Source: Stropharia rugosoannulata | Lineage: Eukaryota; Basidiomycota; Agaricomycetes; Agaricales; Strophariaceae | Assembly (NCBI GenBank): GCA_028532985.1 | Contig: JANCIK010000006.1 | Coordinates: 3,410,001 to 3,474,000, forward strand | Direction: 5' to 3' | DNA length: 64,000 nt | In this document: positions 11,541 through 22,389 of the stretch, one piece after another | How the letters are laid out: the number at the start of each line of letters is the position of its first letter | Position numbering within the stretch: the stretch's first letter is position 1 | Made by a program: the position numbers and the translations under genes | Notes under the pieces: model-generated | What the model was told of the DNA's origin: nothing | The model's input: only the letters and a program-made list of their open reading frames with translations | Databases searched by the model: none

Positions 11541-11845
11541 AAGTGCACGGACCTGTGAACGACGACAACCAAGTCCGACTTAAATTTTCGAAAAAAAAGT
11601 CGTATATACATTTGTACTGGAAATTGAAATTGGAGACGAAAATGTATACTCAATTTTGTGACTTTTTTTTGACATTGTGGCCGTTTTTTGACGAAGTACC
11701 CACCTCAGGATGGCGGGGGAAAATCTCGCACGCCAAAAGGGCGACGAGTACGCCCAGCCGGTTCTTCGAACCTGCTTGCAGCGGTCACGCGCTTGCAGAC
11801 GTTATGTAATACGTGAGAGTTCGAGACCGGCTGGGGACGAGCCTA
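11541..11845 (-). repeat. Right terminal inverted repeat
   Basis: 11541-11748 is the near-perfect inverted copy of 5524-5730. The outer 97 bp (11749-11845) form a hairpin: CCCAGCCGGT at 11753-11762 pairs with ACCGGCTGGG at 11826-11835, continuing imperfectly through TCGAAC/GTTCGA. The arm sequence is unrelated to the left hairpin apart from the terminal TAGRCTCG and the inner CTGGGCG/CGCCCAG. Confidence 0.85.
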
Positions 11846-11854
11846 AAAAGCATC
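11846..11854. repeat. Target site duplication, right (AAAAGCATC)
   Basis: Nine bases identical to 5416-5424, directly after the element end GACGAGCCTA. Confidence 0.75.
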
Positions 11855-13669
11855 TCCTGCAAGTATGATGGTAGAGCTCAAGTAGAGCTAATGCTTTAAT
11901 TTGACAAGGCTTTCCAGTATGCTTGACAGACCAGGAAAATTTGATTAAATATCTTGCCCGAGTTGCAAACAGCTTCAAAGTGGTTGAAACCTACGATGCA
12001 TTAGTACAAAGATGCATCTACCCTCAAAAATCATGCCTTGATTACCAATTGATTACGTCCATTCAACTTCAAGCTTCAAGCTTCAAAGGTGTTCAAATAA
12101 CCATTTAAATATTACAAGCATTCAAATTTTGGGTAGTAGGCCTTCACGCAGCTCACGAAAAAATGCTAACACATCTGGGGGTCAGCTTACACATGACAGC
12201 AATATAACAGGACTCAGATGCAAGGCTATTACGAGGAGTTACATGACCGGGGACATATAGCAAATAATTCACTATCGGGGCCGGTCATCAGTTTTTCAAC
12301 CCCAATGTCTTCTGTATATACTTATAGATTCTCTCTGCTGTTTACTTTCCCCGTATTTTTCTGCGTCAACCTGCTTTCTTTCTTTCTTTCTTTCCGAATG
12401 TATCTTTGTCCGAGACGCGTTCCTGAAATTAGGTAGAAGCGCCTCATCCTGCCAGAGTTATGCACAAAATACCACACATTCTGTTGGCCGCTGTGTGCAC
12501 GGGCGTTGCCATTCTTGCAGGATTCCGACCTCAAATAAAAAAAATTATTACTTGGGCACCGCAGCTGCAAGGTCTAGCTGTTTGCACATTATAATAACTC
12601 ATTATCTGAGGATTGCAGATTTGTTCAGCGCCCGCACAGGTACATAAGCATACAGATAATGGACCATAGCCTTCTACTTGGTCATCAAGCCATCATCCTC
12701 GAGTACAAGGCTTGCCGAGATAAATCTTATCCTCTTGTACATAACATAACAGTTAATTAAGCTATCTATAGCCGACCCAAGGTGTTATCTCATCTTTTCA
12801 CATCCAAGATGGGACCTCGCTACCCGTCATCATGCAGCCGTGATCAGCGCGTGCCGAGGAGTGTCTATGTCTGGTCCCCATTACTCGCAAGTTCACGGGT
12901 ACAGGACGCCTAAACGCATACACAGGACAGTTTCATGATGTAACCTGTCACATATGCACGGAAGTTGTCAAGTACGGCTCAGCGCTACGCATTCTTCGAA
13001 GCGCCATGATACAATTTTCTCCTTCAGGCTTTGGCAGTTGGTCAAAGCCTGTCAGTAGGGAATCAGGTCATATGAGCGACCGTGGGGACTTGCCAGTATA
13101 TTTCGTACGCAGAAGGGGGGCCGTGTATCTTTTATCTGTCCTGTGCTTGATTGTTGCTGCTAGTGTCCATGAAATCATCACCGCTTTGTGGCCTTTTTTA
13201 GAACTGGTATCTGATTCTAACGAACGGCTGGCAGTTCGAAGGCATTGTCGATTGTAACTATCATACGATGTGAGAGATAGCCGCTACTTTGATACACCGA
13301 GCTGGAAAGACATACCGCACCTCGTCTGAATCTTTATGTCAAAACATGACACTCTCTTCCATGCCATATGCGGGCCGTGTGGCAAGATTCAGTAGAATTA
13401 ATAGTTTGAAACCTACTGAGATAATAAAGAAATGTACAAGGGCTCACCGGCGGTACCCCACTATTAGGAAGTGGCAGACTGCTTGAATACTGAGAGATGC
13501 ATATAGTTCTTTTGATATATGGGAGATCATTTTCGTGTGTCTTGAATAGGGACTATCATCATCCCACATCATCGCTCTTTGCGGAATCCTGATCAATCAT
13601 TGAACCGCAGTTGCTACGTGCTGTGAGCATAGTAAGGCTAGCTCTAGGCGGTGTGACGAGCACCTCTTG
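11855..13669. other. Long intergenic stretch
   Basis: AT-rich. Contains the 17-base block ggggccggtcatcagtt at 12277-12293 (also at 2687-2703) and a TTTC microsatellite at about 12370-12395. Frames up to 83 codons are present but lack splice support or recognisable motifs. No gene is accepted. Confidence 0.5.
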
Positions 13670-13676
13670 TATAAAT
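13670..13676 (+). promoter_or_regulatory. TATA box (TATAAAT)
   Basis: TATAAAT, 95 bp before the ATG of the Ser-rich protein, with the start region pyrimidine/AC-rich in between. Confidence 0.6.
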
Positions 13677-13770
13677 ATGTTCGTTACACCTCAAATGACA
13701 TCCACCATCCCTCCCCGACACACGACGGCCTAGTCAAGCGAATATTGACTATTGACCGCTAATAGGCAAG

Positions 13771-14850
13771 ATGCACAAAATCTCTAGATCTTTCAATAGC
13801 TACAAATACGCCAGCTCTAGCTCGTCATATTCCACTGACGAGAATCTGCTCCTCCCTGACAGCTTCAGGGATAGAGACAGTCTGTTGGCGAGCACACCTG
13901 CAACGGTGTCCCCAGATATCTACTTTGCTTCTAACCCATCTACAACTCGCTCTTCAACACCTGTCTCCGACCATGGGAGCAACGAAGAACTTATGCTCCA
14001 CGAAATCATGCGCCCGTTAGAGTTGGATAGCGTCGCAGACCTAGGGCTCCGCAACGTTCCCGAGGTGTTACCCCCACCCCGAAACTCATCTCTAAGGGGC
14101 TCGTACGACAACTTCTTTCGTCTCGGCTACCAACAACGGCGGTGCCAGTCCCAGTCGCGCGGCAGTGCAAACATAATGTCAAACACTGCCCGGCGGGAGA
14201 GCGACAGCGACTACGCCTCCTCATCGAACTACGGCTCGGACTCGGACTCGGACAGCGACGAGTCCGACAGCGAGTCCAGCACGGACGCCGAGCTGCTGGA
14301 AGACGCACTCCCCTCCTTCTGCGCGACGGCCGTCAAAGTGAAGATCACGCCCCTGTGCGCTGTGAGGCGCACGGTGCGGCGCTCGTACCTCCTGGACACG
14401 TCGCGCTTCGCCCCGCGCAAGTCGTCGGCGGACGAGAATTTAGGAGCGGGTAATCCGTACTGGGGGATATTCGTCGCGATGGCCGCACGGGATGCGCCCC
14501 CCGCCGACGAAACACAGGAGGAAGAAAGCGCGAAGCCCGAGCCTGTCCAAGCCCAAGCTCAACCGCAAGGGCAGTGGAGCACGCTCACTCGTAAATTCTC
14601 CATGGACAACTTGCGGACGGTCATTGCCCGCAAGCCATCGTCTGCGCCCATCGGTCCTTTGGACGACGTGCCTGCGGAGTCAACGGAGGCTGAGGCTAAG
14701 AATGGTGTGCAGGACGCCGGGGATGCTGATGGAGACGTTAGCATCAACATCATGGAATTTCACGATGTGACTCAAGAGGCTGCGCGGTTAGCCGCCATGA
14801 TGAGTTTTAGATGGGAGTATAAAACAGTGGCTCAGAAGCAGCGCTGTTGA
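13771..14850 (+). CDS. Ser-rich orphan protein, 359 residues
   Basis: A single uninterrupted exon, unusual in this intron-dense window. The protein starts MHKISRSFNSYKYA and is Ser-rich throughout, with a strongly acidic (SD)n/(DS)n repeat at about residues 160-175. A more ordered block (CATAVKVKITPLCAVRRTVRRSYLLDT) follows, and then a C-terminal RKFSMDNLRTVIARKPS motif that looks like a basic phosphosite. No signal peptide or membrane segment is apparent. I recognise no family. The central part (14140-14660) is clearly more GC-rich than its flanks. The TATA box and the Kozak-like AAGATG support the start. The opposite-strand frames here are shadows of this gene. Confidence 0.8.
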   Translation: MHKISRSFNSYKYASSSSSYSTDENLLLPDSFRDRDSLLASTPATVSPDIYFASNPSTTRSSTPVSDHGSNEELMLHEIMRPLELDSVADLGLRNVPEVLPPPRNSSLRGSYDNFFRLGYQQRRCQSQSRGSANIMSNTARRESDSDYASSSNYGSDSDSDSDESDSESSTDAELLEDALPSFCATAVKVKITPLCAVRRTVRRSYLLDTSRFAPRKSSADENLGAGNPYWGIFVAMAARDAPPADETQEEESAKPEPVQAQAQPQGQWSTLTRKFSMDNLRTVIARKPSSAPIGPLDDVPAESTEAEAKNGVQDAGDADGDVSINIMEFHDVTQEAARLAAMMSFRWEYKTVAQKQRC

Positions 14851-16748
14851 GCTATTCCGTCTCATCCTCCCATCATATTCATTGTATTTTCCATCCATTT
14901 ACTCTTATACTCTGGTTAAGACATTCTAGTATGTATTGCTTATATTCGAGCTTGTTTTTGGGATATTGGCGCCGGCATGCCACTGGTAGCATCTTGTATT
15001 ATAGACAATAGTATGTACTTGTGAACCTTTGTAAAATTAAAAGTCCCCTATCACCTCTCCGCGATGCTAGTTCCACGTAAGCTGAGGTTGTGCGCCGAGT
15101 GTCACTGAAGAATCAATAGGCGCGCGCGCACCAGAGCGGTCTCCATTTTAATACCACTAGCGTGGGTTATGATCACGAACTTGTGAAAAGGTACTACCAC
15201 GATTTGATTTATTCTTACTTTACTTCCCACAGAGCCCTAACGTACGAAACTAGGCAGAACTTGTCTACCTTATAATCCTGTGTGATTTCGTGTCTGACAT
15301 TCCAATAAAGCCCGATGAAACTAATTCCCAGAATTAACATCATATCAGGCCAGCCGTCAACGGCTTACTAGCTTGCATTTCATGACCGGCAGATCAAATG
15401 GCGTCTCACACAAGATATCAAACCCTTACTAGCTCTATTTATCAGTTTACGTGTTACATTGACATGCTGTTCTTTAAACCTTTCCTTTCCTACTCGTCAG
15501 GCTCCGACCCGAGGACGCCTCTGTAAGTCTGTGGCAGCGATAGCGTGCTGATCCCATTTTGATCTAGCCGACATATTGACAGGAGTATCGTGTGTGGCTT
15601 ACTGTGCAGCGTATCCAATCTCAGGTTGTCAAAAGTTGCCCTCTCAACTCAACACCCAGTACACATTGACCATAAGTGATGAAGTGTATAATAAGTGTCC
15701 CCAAACACGTCTCTTGACTCTTTTTCTGTCCATGATCAATAGACATAGCAATTGTCTCTTGAGTTTTCGTTGAGAGCTATTTATAGACCCGGGGAAGTTA
15801 TCCCCGAGGAAAGTCCTTTATGGTTTATCGCCGTAATGTCCTGGTGATAGGTCGTCGTACACACCGCCTCTGCGTATGGAAATGCATTCTTAAGTAGCTG
15901 ACCATATCTGTATCACAGGGTCTCGCGCATCTTTATTTATCTGCCTGCGCTCACTTTGTTGGACGAATCATCGACGGAGGTACAATAATATCAGAGAGAC
16001 TTGGCAGTGTCTTTATCTTTCGGCTTGTAGCTTCACCCGGCTAGCATCCGATGCTTTGGTCTGTTTCCAAAAGTACAAGGTAACGCTGAAGTACTGATGA
16101 CTGGAAGAGAGCTTTAATAATAGAACAACGAGACACATCTTATCAGCTCAGTTGGATACTGCAGTTGATTGTATGGCCTGTCCCATACGAAAAGATTGTG
16201 AAAATGCCAGGAATTCGTGTGATACCATCGCAATGCACAGGTTTGTGCAGTTACATGTGGGCGCCCGCCACAATGCGACCTCTTGTTCGATAAGTACTCG
16301 GCAGCGGTGTACACGTTCTGTAGTTAGTTAGTCAGTGTATGTGCGAAGGCCCGGTTATTAGAGAAGGATGACGATAGCTATCAAGGCATGGTAATATATA
16401 CATTGTATGGGTGAAGCTGGGTCGTCGCATGCAATAGTGAGAGAAAGTTCCCAGAATGCGAGTGCGTACATGTGTGCGGCGCCCATTCGTGGCGACGCGT
16501 ATCCACGCGTAGCGAGTTGCCGGACCAGAAATAGACTTGGATGCGGGACTAAGAATAGAATGGGTGCAGTGATTGTATCTGATCGTGTGGTCATGATGAG
16601 CAAACTGAGCGAGAAGCGCCGCTGGCAAGGCAGTCCGCATGTCCAAGGATAGCTCCTCTTCATCCCTCTTGTCCTGACCGCATGTCCCAATACTCTGTGT
16701 TAATCGGTCAGATAACAACACCCACGCGTTTCCATCTATGGGATGCAC
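14851..16748. other. Long intergenic stretch
   Basis: About 1.9 kb without an acceptable gene. The overlapping antisense frames at 16332-16811 overlap the sedolisin promoter and show no motif. A short alternating purine/pyrimidine run (GCGCGCGCAC) occurs near 15121. Confidence 0.5.
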
Positions 16749-16755
16749 TATATAA
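16749..16755 (+). promoter_or_regulatory. TATA box (TATATAA)
   Basis: TATATAA, 55 bp upstream of the sedolisin ATG. Confidence 0.65.
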
Positions 16756-16809
16756 TCCTTCGTCTTCGCTGCACTTTGGTCATCGCATCGTACAAGCTCA
16801 CTCACAATC

Positions 16810-18764
16810 ATGCGGACTGGATTCTACCTGCTTGCCGCCTTTGTCACCGCTGTTGCGGGAAGCCCAGCTTTCCGCAATATGCTGGTGCACGAGCAACGCT
16901 CAGACGTCCCCGTTGGGTTCGTCAAGGGCACCGCAGCCGCGCCGTCCACCATGCTCAACCTGCGCGTTGCGCTCAAGCAGAACAACATGGCCGGCTTGGA
17001 GCAGGCTCTGTTCGACGTCAGCACACCTGGCAGTGCGCTGTACGGCCAGCACTTGACCAAGGAAGAGGTAAGCATTGTCATAGAAAAGTATACCGAGTAG
17101 TGCTAATAGATGGTATTAATAGGTCGAGACATTTGTTGCTCCTACTTCGGACACTGTTTCCATCGTCAACGAATGGCTTTCGGCCAACGGAATCACGGCT
17201 CAGACCATTTCTCCCGCAGGAGACTGGCTCCAATTCTCCATCCCCGTCAGCAAGGCCAACTCCCTCCTGCAGGCAGACTTCACCGTCTTCAGCCACCCAG
17301 AGACAGGAACGACGCTCACGCGTACGATGGAGTACTCTCTCCCCGCAGAGCTACAAGGCCACGTGGACCTGGTCCACCCCACCATCACGTTTGTGCCTAT
17401 GTACCACCGATCACGATACAAATTAGACTAATCAATTCCCTTTTTTAGCTTCGACAACCCTCACGCCACTCTGCCCGTCGTATCGACGCCCAAAATTCTC
17501 GAGGAGGCTATTCCCGACGCTGTAGAGCTTGAAGGCCGTGCTGTGCCTACTTCCTGCAACACCAAGGTCACCCCGGCGTGCTTGCAGGCCCTGTACGGCA
17601 TCCCAACGACGCTTGCGACCCAGTCATCGAACAAGCTTGGAGTTTCTGGATTCATTGAGCAGTTCGCTAACCAGGCGGATCTGACCACCTTCCTCAAGAG
17701 CTTCCGCCCAGACCTCTCGTCCTCTACGGCATTCTCTCTTCAGACCCTCGACGGCGGCACCAACTCGCAGACAGCCAGCCAGGCCGGAACTGAGGCTAAC
17801 CTCGACATCCAATACACTGTCGGTGTTGCTTCAGGTGTACCCACCACATTCATCTCCGTTGGAAACGACTTCCAGGACGGAAACCTCGAAGGCTTCCTCG
17901 ATATCATCAACTTCCTTCTTGCCGAGTCTGCGCCGCCTCAGGTCCTCACCACCTCTTACGGCCAGAACGAAAACACTATCTCTGCCGCCCTTGCCAAGTA
18001 AGTGTCCGATTAAGCTGACAGTGAATGATGTCACTTATATTTAACACAAAAATAGCCAACTGTGCAATGCTTATATGCAGCTCGGTGCCCGTGGTACCTC
18101 CATTCTCTTCGCTTCCGGCGACGGCGGTGTTGCTGGATCGCAAACAACCTCCTGCCGCGCCTCCTTCCTCCCCACCTTCCCCTCCGGCTGCCCCTTCATG
18201 ACCTCCGTCGGCGCGACGACAGGTATCACCGAGACCGCCGCGACCTTCTCGTCCGGAGGATTCTCCAACATCTTCGCTCGCCCGTCCTACCAGAGCTCCG
18301 CCGTGTCGACGTACCTCACCGCGCTCGGCAGCACCAACTCCGGGAAATTCAACACCAGCGGCCGTGGCTTCCCTGACGTGTCCGCGCAGGGTGAGAACGT
18401 GCAGATCGTCGTCGACAAGCAGACCGAGAGCGTCGCGGGCACGAGTTGCGCCAGCCCCATCTTCGCCAGTGTCATCTCGCTCATCAATGACCGGCTCGTC
18501 GCCGCCGGCAAGCCCGTGCTCGGATTCCTCAACCCCTTCCTCTACTCAGCTGCCGGCGCGGCGGCCCTCAACGATATCACTACCGGTATGTGTAACCCCA
18601 CTCTGTGCGCATCTGGAGTTCAGGCATTAACCATTTCACATCATAATGCAGGTGACAACCCGGGATGCGGCACCAACGGCTTCCCCGCGAAGGCTGGCTG
18701 GGATCCCGTCACTGGTCTCGGAACACCCAACTTCTCCAAGCTCCTCACCGCTGTGGGATTGTAA
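16810..18764 (+). CDS. Secreted sedolisin-type serine carboxyl peptidase (S53)
   Basis: Five exons, 16810-17067, 17123-17388, 17449-17997, 18056-18585 and 18652-18764, give 571 residues. Residues 1-17 are a signal peptide (MRTGFYLLAAFVTAVAG), followed by an S53 activation prodomain and then the catalytic domain. The catalytic Glu and Asp are in TEANLDIQY (about 290 and 294), the oxyanion Asp is in SGDGG (about 380), and the nucleophile Ser is in GTSCASP (about 488). The C-terminal DITTGDNPG...GWDPVTGLGTPNF is the usual calcium-site region. Tripeptidyl- or endo-peptidase activity at acid pH is expected for the family. The second intron uses a weak GTTTGT donor (17389); it is chosen because it alone preserves phase and the HPTITF junction. 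All key residues are intact. Confidence 0.93.
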
Positions 18765-19564
18765 TCGATGCTTGAAGATGTAACACAAATCATGTATCCT
18801 TAGCACATTTGACTGTGGAGTAATGTATTTATTTTCTTAACTTCTTGCCTAATCTCTGAGGGCCAGTACAGCCACTAATTAGACTATGAACCGCCTCTGG
18901 GTGATTTGAGGAAAATATGTAGTTGACAACTGTGGGAAATTGAACTTGGGTCATAAAACAGCAGTGCTGCCTGGCCCTTGGGATGGACAGTTGAAACTCC
19001 CAAATATCGAGATAAATTTATCATCACCAAGTTCAAAACATATTGACTTTCATTTTAAATCATGTGAAGCTGTCTATAATTCTGGAGCCTGAAATGTACA
19101 TTACAATTCAAAAATTTGGATTTGGGTAGGGATCCCAGGTAATATTTACATTGAGAGATGTCGAGTTCAAATGACACGCTGTAAATGTAATGCAAATGCA
19201 TCACTTGAAAGTTGAGTCAGACACCGCAGCTCGGCTTTCAAGGAGGAGTGTTTACAATGGACCAAAGGTTTATACTCTAAAGCACACTAAAAAAAGCGGG
19301 AATGTAAATATGAGAAGGTATTCAACATATTATGCATGAATGCATGAGGGACTAAAAGAAAAAAGAAATTGCACTGGGGCTGGATTGAACTCGAGACGTG
19401 ACAGCAAACGAGCAAATTTGCTCTTATTACTTTTCATATGTCGCGCGGTGTGTCAAGCTATAAGAAAATAGCTGTAACTGTAAGTAAAAGTTACACAAGT
19501 TGAACAACTTGCAAGTCAGTATTTGAAAAAAGAAAGAAGAAAAAGAGAGAAAAACGTCAACATT
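18765..19564. other. Intergenic, AT-rich
   Basis: Starts with the sedolisin 3' flank. A GAGTTCAATCC-like string on the minus strand near 19390 resembles a tRNA T-arm, but no tRNA fold could be built. No gene is seen. Confidence 0.5.
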
Positions 19565-19672
19565 AGCCCACCGCGAGGGTCGAACTCGCAGCCTTCAGAT
19601 TGCTTACGTAAGAATTACGTCATCCGCCCAAACGTAAAAGTCTGACGCTCTATCCGATTGAGCTAGGCGGGC
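19565..19672 (-). tRNA. tRNA-Lys (UUU) with a 34-nt intron
   Basis: Read on the minus strand from 19672. The acceptor stem GCCCGCC/GGTGGGC pairs with one G-U; the D arm is GCTC...GAGC. The anticodon stem TCAGA/TCTGA pairs perfectly around loop C-T-TTT-A-A, giving anticodon UUU. The T arm is GCGAG-TTCGACC-CTCGC and the discriminator is U. A 34-nt intron sits in the canonical position after base 37 and carries the palindrome TTACGTAA. It lies 140 bp upstream of, and divergent from, the Ubc6 gene. Confidence 0.9.
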
Positions 19673-19812
19673 GATATTTGTCTTAAAATCCTTGTCCATA
19701 TGTTAACGGGGGATGATTACTATCACGTGTGGGATTTGTCATCCCCGCTTCGGCCATGTTTGGTGCTGTATTCGACCCCCTTGCCTCTCCCCACCATCCA
19801 TCACTGACCGCA

Positions 19813-20882
19813 ATGGCAAGCAAAGCCGCCCAGAAACGGGTATGTCGTAGCGGAAACCTCGCCGGCGTTGTCACAGATGACCGCGGCGCTTAGCCTTGCT
19901 TATCTGACTAATCTTCCCCTTTACCAGCTCACCAAGGAGTATGCCGCCATGCAGAAGGAGCCACCACCATTCGTGTGGGCAGCACCGGATGAGAAGAACA
20001 TTCTGCATTGTGAGTACTTTGAAACGTCTATGTGTAGTACCGGTGCTGATATAAGTTAGGGAACTACCTTATCGTAGGCTCAGTCTCCCTATTGTTCGCC
20101 GTTTGGTTCTAATCCCTGTTCCAGCGCGGACCGCCCGACTCGCCATTCGCCGGGGGCGAGTATCATGGTGTGCTGTTATTCCCACCAGAATACCCTTTCA
20201 AACCGCCTGGTATCAAGGTGAGTCCTCATTCGGCATCGCTGCGCCGGCGTGCTCAGTGTTTTGAAGATGTACACCCCCTCTGGACGGTTCGCACCCGACA
20301 AGAAGATTTGCTTTTCCATGTCCGACTTCCATCCCGGATCGGTGAGTTAGGAAATGTATTGGATTTGCATGCGGTGCTAATCAGGAACAGTGGAATCCTG
20401 CGTGGAGTGTAGCAACGATCCTCACGGGTCTCCTTTCATTCATGCTCTCAGATGAAATGACGACAGGGTCTGTAACCTCGTCCGAAGCTTACAAGAGAGC
20501 ATCCGCGTCCCGCAGTCATTCCTGGAATATTAGTCAACCTCGCTTTAGAGAAGCTTTCCCCGAATACAGTGAACCGGTCATGCGGGATCTACCCAACATG
20601 GGCGAGAAGGAACGAGGGAAGCCGTCTGGAGTACTCCCTGCGCAGACACAACAGCCGCCGTCCTCTTCGTCTGTGGCTACACCGACAGTTGTACCTCCAA
20701 TACCTACAGAGTCCGATTCTGCCGCTCTGCGCAGGCCTGAGGACACGCGTGCAGGCCCACCAGCCATACCTGCTGGGGGCTGGACCTGGACTAACTGGCG
20801 ATCATTCTTCTACGAGAAGTGGAGGCTGTGCGCTTTCATCGCTTTGGCGGTCATGCTATCGCGGTTCAGCACACGAACGTAA
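19813..20882 (+). CDS. UBC6: ER ubiquitin-conjugating enzyme E2 (Ubc6/UBE2J type)
   Basis: Six exons, 19813-19839, 19928-20009, 20060-20073 (14-nt microexon), 20125-20217, 20267-20341 and 20391-20882, give 260 residues. The UBC fold is clear: RLTKEYAAMQKEPP, RGPPDSPFAGGEYHG, FPPEYPFKPPGIKMYTPSGRF, then [32 protein letters not shown]. The active-site Cys falls at residue 87, the same number as in yeast Ubc6, and TPSGRF replaces the HPN motif as is typical of this subfamily. A disordered Ser/Pro linker precedes a C-terminal hydrophobic anchor (CAFIALAVML), so it is a tail-anchored ER membrane protein acting in ER-associated degradation. All exon phases agree. Confidence 0.93.
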
Positions 20883-22389
20883 CACGATCTCTTCTTGCCT
20901 CTACTGCCATCACCTTTGCCTTGTCTATAGGCATTCACCATCACTCTCCACATTCTTTTACGGGATTTCTTTCATCGTCGTACTTTTCCTCAATTGTTCA
21001 TTATTCTTTCCCTCCCTCTGTCTACCTCTACCTCATGTCACTTCTAGCACAATGATATACATAATGATGTTTAACAGCGTTACTTACGCCTTGGCTTTGC
21101 GCCAGGCCTGTAACAGTATGATAGTCCAGTCCCGTCAGCCCTGGGAAGGATGGGAACCTTATTGTTATCTGTTCACTCTCAATTCACTTATCTACCGTCG
21201 ACACACCATTCCTTACCTTCCAAACCCATCATCACTCTCCAGACACTCTACATAATTCGATGTGCACCATTGTAACCTGGCGACTATCTGGACTTATCAG
21301 CAACGCCTACCGTCGCTCACCCGCACAGAATAACGACGGTGGTCAACGGTGATCAGTCTGATCGACAACATTCCCATGAAAGGAACTTTGACTGTTCTGT
21401 GATTCCGGTCTTCCCGCGCTATGATGGCCTAGAACGAGCGCGGTCTTCGGACGTCGGAGGGCCATTGTGTTGCCTCACCATTGAAATACTGAAATCTTTG
21501 TGATGTACTTTAGTGCAGTGCAGTGCGGTGCGGTGCATCAAGCTTTATTTATAGCTGCTGCGGTGCACTCTGGTGCACTGCATCACAGTGACGTGTCAAA
21601 TCATTCATGTTGCTTGGGAAATAAATTCTATTTTGGTAAGAAGCTGCCTTCTTATCTACACACTGCGACTCTGCTAATCCTACTCTGCTATTGCTCAGAT
21701 GTTTGAACGTCGAAGCGTTATACCGCTTAGGGTATGTACGTATATGTGTACTTTGTATGTAGTACTCGTACATACTCTTTTATTGCATGAATCAGCTACC
21801 GACTATTTTATCTCTGTCTATTGATACCAAAGATCGATAGTTTACTTCAAGCGAGCGCATATTCTCCTTGCTGTATACATATAATATATCCACCTGCTGT
21901 ATAAATCTGGTACAGCTCTTAGGGCTTCGTGAGGCTGGTTTTGCTTACCCGATCATGTCACTGCCGCACATACTCTAGTGGTCTATTTATAGAACGCCCC
22001 CCAGCCATTTTACTTAAACATAAAATCTGGAAAACAACATGCACAATCGGTCTACAGAGTCTTCCCAGTGCAATTTTCAGGCTGTAAGTTTAACACCTGC
22101 TGGAAATTCTAACCCAGGTAGGTACTCTCATCCTGCAGCCAAGTTTCCTCCTGCAAAACCATTGCAAAACCAATTTACGCAGGTTGACCTTGGTGATAAA
22201 CATTAGTGATACTATAGTGCCTCCATGAGCATCATCATGATACACTGTTTAATGCTAAGTATGTAATTCGATTCGATCTAGCTATATATTCTTGCGGAAT
22301 CTCTAGTTTATACTGTATAATCGGTAACCTTCTCCCGTCCCGGAATAACTTGTACCCGGTTCTTCGAAGTCTTGAAGCCCGTATGTACG
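20883..22389. other. Intergenic between Ubc6 and oxalate decarboxylase
   Basis: Includes a short GTGCR tandem run at about 21512-21537 with inverted GTGCAC copies to 21585. No gene is seen. Confidence 0.5.

Larger units (their letters stand above)
5425..11845. mobile_element. Complete DNA transposon with DUF6589 and RecQ-like helicase genes
   Basis: A 6.4-kb element bounded by 9-bp target duplications, with ends 5'-TAGACTCG (left) and 5'-TAGGCTCG (right, read inward). The terminal arms are about 305 bp. The inner 207-208 bp are inverted copies that differ only by one T in a homopolymer; the outer about 98 bp differ in sequence but form a hairpin at each end. Inside are two divergent genes with fully open exons: a 1050-residue DUF6589 protein on the minus strand and a 662-residue RecQ-like helicase on the plus strand. 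The near-identical arms and undamaged genes point to a recent insertion. The closest named group I know is AcademH, helicase-encoding Academ elements reported from fungi and animals; membership is an inference that needs a database comparison. Confidence 0.85.

Noticed and set aside
5524..11748. Alternative transposon boundaries at the edge of the near-identical inverted repeat
   Set aside because: No target duplication flanks those positions, whereas 5425/11845 give a 9-bp duplication and matching arm lengths of 306 and 305 bp.
16332..16811. Antisense frame of 159 codons
   Set aside because: Covers the sedolisin promoter, no motif, overlaps another antisense frame of similar length.
19380..19460. 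Possible tRNA-derived SINE
   Set aside because: Only a T-arm-like string is visible; no A box, no acceptor stem and no repeat copy in the window.
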